Assembly (NCBI RefSeq): GCF_028583425.1
Contig: NC_072801.1
Coordinates: 20,914,001-20,978,000 of the forward strand
Direction: 5' to 3'
DNA: 64,000 nt
Origin: Eublepharis macularius
Lineage: Eukaryota; Chordata; Lepidosauria; Squamata; Eublepharidae
Under the pieces are notes generated by a model. It was not told the DNA's origin. It worked only from the letters and a program-made list of their open reading frames with translations, and searched no databases. Made by a program: the position numbers and the translations under genes. This document shows, piece after piece, positions 57,422 to 64,000 of the stretch. Numbering within the stretch: the stretch's first letter is position 1; the number at the start of each line of letters is the position of its first letter.

Positions 57422-57492
57422 AAGAATGCAATCCTAAGCAGAGTTAGACTGGTCTAATTTAGTTTGATCTAACTGCATAGGATTGCACAATA
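57422..57492. mobile_element. worn palindromic MITE
   Basis: ATGCAATCCTAAGCAGAGTT at one end, TGCATAGGATTGCACAATAA at the other: inverted ends of the 17511 family with a shortened centre. Confidence 0.65.
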
Positions 57493-57609
57493 AGAAGACA
57501 AACTATAATGTGGCTAGTAGGAGCTACATTCTTATCACTGGGACCTTAATGGCAGACAAGTTAGTCCCTGGCTTAATGGTCCCCTGCCTCTGAATGCACA
57601 CCTTTCTTT

Positions 57610-57780
57610 TTATTTCTGTTAAGGACTTTTATCTAGGCTTTCTTAAAAGAAGCTCAGAGCAGTGTACTCCATTTATCCTCACAACAACCCTGAAAGGTAG
57701 GCTAAGGACAATCAGCAAATTTCATGGATTAGCAGGAACATAAACATCCTAGTAACCTCTATATCATACTGTCTTACTTT
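57610..57780 (-). mobile_element. tRNA-SINE remnant, antisense
   Basis: TTTATCCTCACAACAACCCT then GAAAGGTAGGCTAAGGAC sits in SINE order, with a decayed head near 57770. Confidence 0.5.
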
Positions 57781-57784
57781 GCAA

Positions 57785-58450
57785 CAGCCAGTTCACTGGG
57801 TTTTTTTTAAGACAAGCATGTTTAAATATTTTTATTAAAGATATACTTGAAAGATTAACCCATAGTCCTAGAAAGTTCTATCCATTTTCCAAAGTAGACA
57901 TCAGCAGCTGTAATTGTAAGAAAAACATTTACGTGCATGTGCAGTAAAGATCAGATGCATTGATTCCCCACTCAAGAGTTGAAATTGTAGAATGACAAGT
58001 AATTTCACTGATTCACTAACAAATTTTTTTACAATCCATCCTGGACAAGCAAAATTAGGGGCAAATATATACAGTATTTACCTATGAAGAGAGCAGAAAA
58101 CTAGCACTGGTGATTCATCACTTGTCAGAAGTAGATAGAAATAAACCTTGATATGACAAGACAAGCCCTGTGGAAACCACTGGAACGGAGACTTCTTAAG
58201 GACATTAAGCCAGGATTATAGCTAACAGTGAAAAAGTGAATAGCCCAGATATTCTATAGTCTTTGGACATTTCTATTAATTGGTCCTTTATTGTTCGGAT
58301 GAATCAGTGGATACACCCTTTACCACAAGGGAGAAAAAAAGGAAGAAAATCCTCCTGTTGCTTAACAATTCTTTTGCTGAGGTTAGAAGAGTGCCAGTCA
58401 AAATGTGAGCCATAAACCTTTTGGATTCTGACCTGTAGATACGAAATTGT
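57785..58450. other. intergenic, nothing recognised
   Basis: No supported feature. Confidence 0.5.
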
Positions 58451-58454
58451 CTAT

Positions 58455-58610
58455 ACACTGAGTCAGATAGCTGGTCCATCCGACTCAGTTTTCTCTACTA
58501 TTTTTGACTGGCAGGGGCTTTTCAAGGCACGCAAAGGTCTTTCTACCTTCTACCTGAGATAAGTTAAATTCATTTATTTACATCCAAGTCAACTAGGGAT
58601 TCAGCTTAGG
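58455..58610 (-). mobile_element. second tRNA-SINE family, partial antisense
   Basis: ACTGAGTCAGATAGCTGGTC, TTTGACTGGCAGGGGCTTTT and AAAGGTCTTTCTACCTTCTA match the 5' half of 23127-23345; the tRNA end is missing. Confidence 0.5.
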
Positions 58611-58639
58611 TTGAGTTTCTCCCTGTTTCATTTAATATT

Positions 58640-61600
58640 TCCAGAGATTGCTAGTGTCCCAGGACAAGATGGCATTTCTTCAGACATTATTCCTCTATTG
58701 ACAAAATTAACAGGGGAATTCATTTTTAAACAGGTGTGTGACATTTCTGTTGTTCTGATGAAGTGATGGACCCCGATCCCGCACTACCAATACTATGGGA
58801 TTAGTCGTGGAGGTATTATACCCTCAGGTCAAGGAGAACGCCACTTTGATATACCATATCTAAATGGCTCAACTCTCAAAAAGAAGACAGTTCAATGTTA
58901 AATACATACATTTGTCTTCTGGAAGTAGTAAAAGAAGAACATATTTCATCATAAACAGGGGTCCCGAGATGATCATTCCACTAGACCTTGGATAGTGTCT
59001 AAAATTAATTTTTATTGCTGCTGGTGTTTTGGACTATTGGGGTTTTACGTTCTTGATTTAAAAGTGAATACGGCTCCAACATCCCTCCCCAAGGGAGGAG
59101 CCATTAAAATGATATGCTCACAAAGGCGCATGAATCCTTTTAGATTCCAAAATGACCTGGGAGGGAGGGTTAGGATTCCAAATACTTGCTCTATTGAGGC
59201 TGTGGTAGGAGGTTGGAATGTAAAGCTCCTCGAAGCTATTGACAACATTGCTCCTTGCCAACCATTCTGAACCTTGAGATGGAACCCAGCACATGGTTTA
59301 TCATGGAACTATATGCCCTGAGGGCTGAAAGACATCTAGAAAGATACTGGTGGAAAACTCACACTGAAAGTGTATGCTAAAGAGCTCATTTGAAGACCTA
59401 TGAAGTGGAGATGACAGCAGCAAAGAAATTTTATTTCTCTACAACCATTGCATCAGCTAGTTTACAACCATCCTAATTGTTCAAGGTGTCTTGACATGTA
59501 ACCTCAGACAATTAGCTGTGATGCCTTTGCAAAAAAATTTGTGGATAAAATAGCACAAATATGTTCTGATTTGGATGCCAGCTGTAATATAGGCAAGGTG
59601 GAAGAAATGTTTCATACACCTCCTGGCTTACATATGGACCACTTTGACCCAGTTACAATGATAGATGTTGACAGGATCCTAACATCTGTGAAGGCCACTA
59701 CTTGTGCACTGGATCCTTGCCTACTTGGTTATTAAAATCATGTAAGCCCCACATAAATAAACCCTTGAGGTCTATCATAAACCAGTCACTAACTCAGGGC
59801 ATCTTCCTTCAGCCACTCAAACAGGCTGTTAGCCGTCATTAATTTTTAAAAAAACATTCCTGGCCATAAATGACATGGCCAATTATCGCCTAGTCTTCAA
59901 TCTGCCCTTTCTGGGCAAAATGATGGAGATAGCAGTAGTTGGCCAACTCCAGGTCTTCTTGAATAACTCTGGTGCTTTGGATCCTTTTCAATCAGGATTT
60001 AGGCCAGGCTATGGGATAGAGAAGGCTCTGGTGGCTTTAGCTGATGATCTCTGCCTGAATATAGCAATGTTTTTCTTTGTTCCTCCCAGATCTATCTATA
60101 GCCTTCGATAGAGTAGACCATCCCATCTTACTGAAGCATTTGGAGGCAGAAGTGGGTATTGAGGGATGTGCCTTGAACTGGTTTAAATAGTTTCATAGAA
60201 TAGTCTCAAAGGGTTGCTGTGCGAATTATCTTGGCGGGTTCCATGGACATCGTCTTCTCCTCCATGTTATTCAACCTCTATGTTAAGCCTTTAGGAGAAC
60301 TTATAGCTCTGGAGCTGGATGCCATCAATACGCAGATGACACCCAGCTCTGTATCTCGTTATCCAAACTGAACCAGACAAGACAGAAGTGATGCTGGTTG
60401 GAAAGGTAGAGATCTTGAAGGACATTTTACTCTCACTTTCGACGGAGCTCATATGGCCTTTGCAGACTCAGTTAAGTGCTTTGGGGTTATACTGGATCCA
60501 GCTCTACTGCTAGAAAAGCAAGGCAGCTGCTTAAAACGCTTTGTACAAACTCAGTTTGCCTGGAAGATGGCCCCCTACCTCGACACAGCTGATCTGGTCA
60601 CCTGGATCCATGCCATGGTAACATCAAGATTTGACTACTGCAATGCACCGTACATAGGTCTCCCCTCCAAGTTATCTTGAAACATCCAATTGGTGCAGAA
60701 CGTTGCAGCTCAGTTATTACTGGGAGCTTGGAGGACCATGAATATCACTCCTGTAGTAATTCCATTGGCTGCCTATCAACTTACCAAGCTCAATGCAAGG
60801 TATTGGCTGTCACATACAAAGCTCTTCACAGCCTTGGTGCATTACGTCTATGGAATCACCTCTTTCCCTATGTCCCACCATGGCAGTTTTGCTCATCTAA
60901 ACAGGGCCTTCCGCAAATGCCACCTTACAAATGGGCAAAATCAGCAGCTGCCTGTACATGTGCATTCCCTGTGTTGGCCCTCGCCTTATGGAATGTCCTA
61001 CCTGAAAAGGTCAGGAAAACTCCCATTCTCTTGGCTTTCTGCAAACTATGCAAAACTGAGTTATTCAAGAGGGCTTTTACTCAGATAGGAGGGCTGTACT
61101 GTAAGAAAGTGGTCTCAAACAGGTGCATTAAAGGGATAGGGACTATAGACTTCACTACTATATACTGTCTGTTGCTGTAAATATGATCCTTTTGGATAGT
61201 TTCTATGTTGTTTAATATGTCAGTGTTAGAATTGCTTATACTCTGTTTTAACATTTCTTCAACTCTATTGGATTCTTGTTATTTTTCAATCTCTGCAAAT
61301 TTGCATTTATATACCTTATTACATGGCTCATTTCGAGGACGACAGGAATGCAGTACCGGCAGTTCCCCAAAGAGGTCACATGTCAGGTGGCCCCACCCAC
61401 CTGACTCTTGGCCATTTTGGGCCCATTTCGTTATGGACTGGGGCCGAAACAGCTTGGATCAGGCCTCTGACAGGTAGTGGATCACTCTCCTGCTCAGCAG
61501 CAGCCCGATCCTGACCATTTTGGGCCCCTTTTCGGCCATTTTCAGCCCGTTTTTGCCATTTGGGGCCCAATTTCGGCCCTAAATGGCCAGGATTAGGTCC

Positions 61601-61880
61601 AAAACAGCCAGGATAGGTGATGTCAAGGGGTGTGGCATATGCAAATCAGTTATGCCAATGACACATTTCCAGTGATGTCAAGGGGTGTGGCATATGCTAA
61701 TGAGTTATGCTAATAAGTTCCTTCAGCTCTTTTTCTATGAAATGACCCCTGCCTTATTACATTATCGAAATGTGTTTTTACTTGACAGTACTGACTCACA
61801 CTGTGTAATCTGTCTTGAATCCCAGTGAGAAAAGCAGACTATATATAACATAAATAAAATAAATAAATAACTTTTAATGT
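58640..61880 (+). mobile_element. decayed L2-like LINE (about 3 kb), interrupted
   Basis: Broken frames keep LINE order. LGGRVRIPNTCSIEAVVGGW (about 59150-59218) and a stretch like ELYALRAERHLERYWWKTHT (about 59306-59360) precede the polymerase. FNLPFLGKMMEIAVVGQLQV, then DPFQSGFRPGYGIEKALVAL (about 59890-60040) is the reverse-transcriptase fingers/palm. CFGVILDPALLLEKQ (about 60478) and LVQNVAAQLLLGAWR (60680) are C-terminal. The 3' end, with an AAATAAAT tail, matches 16845-17233. There are many stops and frameshifts and a foldback insertion at 61325-61751. The exact 5' edge is unclear. Confidence 0.75.
61325..61751. mobile_element. GC-rich TIR/fold-back element nested in the LINE
   Basis: The flanks are an 11-bp perfect duplication CCTTATTACAT (61314-61324 and 61752-61762). 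The left end GGCTCATTTCGAGG and right end AGAAATGACCCC-like (TCTATGAAATGACCCCTG) show worn inverted ends (GGTCATTTC). Inside, the word GCCATTTTGGGCCC and variants recur about five times. A 55-bp period pair GTGATGTCAAGGGGTGTGGC occurs at 61617 and 61672. There is no coding content. A 9-11 bp duplication fits MULE-like transposition; a SINE-type insertion is the alternative. Confidence 0.75.
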
Positions 61881-61971
61881 CTTGCTTTGGGAGGCTGTGT
61901 TGGCCTTAATGGTATCATGCTGCTCATTCAAACTTGCTTGAGTGTTTGGTTCTAAAGGCATGTCAAAGAGA

Positions 61972-62140
61972 ACCAATGTGGTATAGTGGTTAGAGCATTA
62001 TACTTAGGGACAGGAAATGGGCTTCTTCATCCAGGAACCTGACTAAGTCAGTTATTCTCTTTCAGCCTATCCAGCCTTGCAGGGCTTTTGATGATGAAAT
62101 GGAGGCAGAAAGATATATGCTGTTTAAAGTTTAAAAATGT
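61972..62140 (+). mobile_element. tRNA-derived SINE, sense, worn
   Basis: AATGTGGTATAGTGGTTAGA (A-box region), GCTTCTTCATCCAGGAACC (degraded B-box), TTTCAGCCTATCCAGCCTTG, GATGATGAAATGGAGGC. The tail is lost. Confidence 0.65.
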
Positions 62141-62149
62141 GCTAGGGAA

Positions 62150-62660
62150 TCTCCTTTGGACATGATGGTGCTGTAAAACAAAGAAAGAATACTAGTGCCT
62201 TGTTGTCCTGTGTTTCTGTGATGCAAACAACTGTAAGAAGTGCATGACTTATTAATTTTAAAAGGTTAGGGTGGTAAGCCAGCAGTTACGAAAATAATAC
62301 TGAATTGTTATACTCATGGGGGGGGGGAATCCCCTGGGCTGTTATCTTATAATGAAGCCTTAATATTAGTCTGGATTTCCTCAATGATTGTGCTTCTGAA
62401 ATGCAGACACTTGGTTCTTAGAGAAGGGGGAAGTCTGTTTCTAAACACAGTTTGAGACACTGTGTATGTGGCTTGAATATGTTTGCTGGCACCGGTTCAG
62501 CACAATTACCGTACAATGGGTGTGGAGTGGACTGCTAGAAGAATCACGCTGATGCAATTCTGGAAAATCTGATGCCGTGTGACACAATATAAAAGGCAGA
62601 GGAATAATACCCTGGCTTTTTATAGCACCTTTCTTCAAGGAACAAACTGTGTTGGTTTTT
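62150..62660. other. intergenic, nothing recognised
   Basis: A G-run of 9 near 62319. Otherwise unique-looking. Confidence 0.5.
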
Positions 62661-62669
62661 ATTTTATAT

Positions 62670-62855
62670 AAACATATGAGTCTGCCTTCTACCAAGTCAG
62701 ACCTTTGGCAATCTAGCCCTATTCTGACAGGCAGAGGCTCTTTGGAGTCTCAGACAGAGAGGGATCTTTCCCCAATGTCCATTAGAAAAGATCTTTTAAT
62801 TGGAGATGCCAGAAAACTAAACTGGGGCTTTCTGCTAATATAACGTGTGCTCTGC
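62670..62855 (-). mobile_element. second tRNA-SINE family, worn antisense
   Basis: ACATATGAGTCTGCCTTCTA, CCAAGTCAGACCTTTGGCAA, TGACAGGCAGAGGCTCTTTG and GAGTCTCAGACAGAGAGGG, with TTTAATTGGAGATGCC. Same layout as 23127-23345. Confidence 0.65.
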
Positions 62856-62857
62856 CA

Positions 62858-62970
62858 TTAAGGTTGCTGGCCTCCCGACGGTGGCCAGTGATCTCCCTGA
62901 ATTACAACTAATCTCCAGGCCATAGAGTTCAGTTCCCTTGGAGAAAATGGCTGTTTTGGAGTGGGGACTC
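62858..62970 (-). mobile_element. TIR element, truncated copy of the 30125-30348 family
   Basis: AAGGTTGCTGGCCTCCCGAC, GTGATCTCCCTGAATTACAA, CTAATCTCCAGGCCATAGAG and CCCTTGGAGAAAATGGCTG are complement blocks of the family, in order. Confidence 0.65.
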
Positions 62971-62984
62971 CACGGCATGTGTGT

Positions 62985-63090
62985 GTGTGTTATGTGCCAT
63001 CAAGTCACTCCCATCCTATGACGATTCTATGAGAGACCTCCAAAATGTCCTATCATTAACAGTCTTGCTCAAATCCTGCAAACTGGAGGA
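62985..63090. repeat. dispersed 'GTGCCATCAAGTCACTCCC' repeat
   Basis: ATGTGCCATCAAGTCACTCC, GACCTCCAAAATGTCCTATC and ATTAACAGTCTTGCTCAAAT belong to a repeat I know from many squamate sequences. Family not named with certainty. Confidence 0.5.
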
Positions 63091-63119
63091 CATGGCTGTT
63101 TATTGAGTCAAGCCATCTC

Positions 63120-63430
63120 ATTTATACTGCATGGATAAACCAGGTCCACAAATTGTACTTCAAATTTGTGGACTACTAATGAAATGTAAAAAAAGGTATT
63201 CAGAGAGCAAGAGGGTGCTAAAGATGCTTTTCCCTTGTGGTGCCATTTGGTCTACGAATCCCTCACAGATTTCTCCACAAACTGTAATTTCAAACAATAC
63301 CCACATTTTGGTAAATCTGTATTGTATATATAATTGTATGTTATCTAATCTTTATCTTATCTAATGAGTTTTTGTCATTTTGTGACGGCCTATGGTTGGT
63401 TATACACAATAAACTCTGAACAAATAATAC
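63120..63430 (+). mobile_element. R4-like LINE 3' end fragment
   Basis: GTGACGGCCTATGGTTGGTT then ACACAATAAACTCTG parallels GTGAAGGCCTATGGCCACAT with ACAATAAATTTG at the 3' end of 17234-18680. Upstream is A/T-rich and largely lost. Confidence 0.5.
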
Positions 63431-63471
63431 TATGGATTTGTAGTGTAGGTTACTTCGAAGTTAAAAACACA

Positions 63472-63545
63472 GTCCTCTGCATCTCTGTCTAGAAGTACTT
63501 ACTCCCAGGTACTTGTGCATAGGCGCGCACCTTCAATAATTTCTA
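63472..63545. repeat. MITE-like fragment with GTGCATAGG
   Basis: GAAGTACTTACTCCCAGGTA then CTTGTGCATAGGCGCGC; the arrangement resembles 26360-26445. Confidence 0.4.
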
Positions 63546-63599
63546 ACTAAATTTGATTTAGATCCAACGTGAGTGAAGGATAAGGCTCTTAATTTCTAT

Positions 63600-63846
63600 C
63601 CTTTTCCACAATGAGGGCTGGGGGGAGAGCAATTCGACCTTGAGCCTGGCGTTGTGCCTGTGACGGTGCACCGATGCGTGAAAACTCGTAACGTTTGCAA
63701 ACGAGTAGTGCGGCAACGGAACGGTGAGAGGTACTGAGCATGCTTACGCTGCTAACCTCCCCCACTCCCCCTAGCGGTCGCGCCGCAGTCCAGCCGCAAA
63801 GTTCCAAGCTGAAGCGGATAGGAAAAGGCGGAAGGCAGCCTAAAGA
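63600..63846 (+). promoter_or_regulatory. GC/CpG-rich promoter-like patch at the window end
   Basis: CpG rises sharply: GCACCGATGCGTGAAAACTCG, GTGCGGCAACGGAACGG, TAGCGGTCGCGCCGC. It leads straight into the ORF at 63847. Confidence 0.5.
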
Positions 63847-64000
63847 ATGGAGGGCCACGAGAAGGGTAGAGGGAAGGCGAGAGCTGTGCCCCACTGTGGT
63901 GACTGCCAGCGCATCCCGTCTAAAACCGGGACTCAAGCGTCCGCTCCAGTTTCCCAGCGCAAAACACGAAATGGTTCCTTCGTGAAAAAGCCCAAAGGGC
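63847..64000 (+). CDS. possible first exon of a further gene, runs off the window
   Basis: ATG at 63847 in a strong start context (A at -3, G at +4) opens a frame of 51 codons to the last base without a stop. It begins Met-Glu-Gly-His-Glu-Lys and is rich in Lys, Arg and Ser, with His-Cys-Gly-Asp-Cys (a short Cys pair) near residue 16. I do not recognise it. In human the gene beyond RAC1 is FAM220A, but I see no likeness. It might also be a chance frame in GC-rich sequence. Confidence 0.35.
   Translation, partial: MEGHEKGRGKARAVPHCGDCQRIPSKTGTQASAPVSQRKTRNGSFVKKPKG

Overview
This is a piece of a vertebrate chromosome. It carries three ordinary, multi-exon, intact-looking protein-coding genes in a thick background of interspersed repeats. 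The repeats suggest a squamate reptile: tRNA-derived and 5S-rRNA-derived SINEs, L2-like and R4-like LINE remnants, hAT-like elements, Penelope-like palindromes and several fold-back elements. A gecko-like lizard is my guess, but species cannot be fixed from the sequence alone. The single-copy gene order KDELR2 (+), DAGLB (+), RAC1 (-) is the order I know from human 7p22, read in the opposite direction.

Layout. 1-8.2 kb: the last three coding exons and 3'UTR of KDELR2; exons 1-2 lie before the window. 8.2-18.7 kb: a spacer with two CpG-rich promoter-like patches (9.45-10.3 and 14.57-14.98 kb) and many repeats, ending in an R4-like LINE with a palindromic MITE nested inside it. 18.7-37.3 kb: all 15 coding exons of DAGLB (676 residues, phases continuous) and its 3'UTR. 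37.3-39 kb: spacer with a near-perfect palindromic element. 39-55.8 kb: RAC1 on the minus strand, all six coding exons (192 residues), with its CpG-island promoter at 55.6-56.5 kb. 56.6-63.5 kb: intergenic repeats, including a roughly 3 kb decayed L2-like LINE interrupted by another element. 63.6-64 kb: a GC-rich patch and an ORF that runs off the window, perhaps the start of a further gene.

The genes have separate jobs. KDELR2 returns KDEL-bearing proteins from Golgi to ER. DAGLB makes the endocannabinoid 2-arachidonoylglycerol. RAC1 is a Rho-family GTPase controlling actin and NADPH oxidase. They share a neighbourhood, not a pathway. RAC1 and DAGLB are convergent (tail to tail); KDELR2 and DAGLB are in tandem.

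The most unusual signals are in the non-coding DNA: two large inverted repeats with hammerhead-like cores (27.1-27.6 and 37.8-38.0 kb); a 969-bp hAT-like element with a perfect 8-bp target duplication; fold-back elements with 9- and 11-bp flanking duplications; a tandem duplication of a DAGLB splice donor; a transposase-like remnant in RAC1 intron 2; and a cluster of TTCGG motifs upstream of RAC1. No operon, CRISPR array or other prokaryotic system is present, and I saw no clear retroviral or LTR element.
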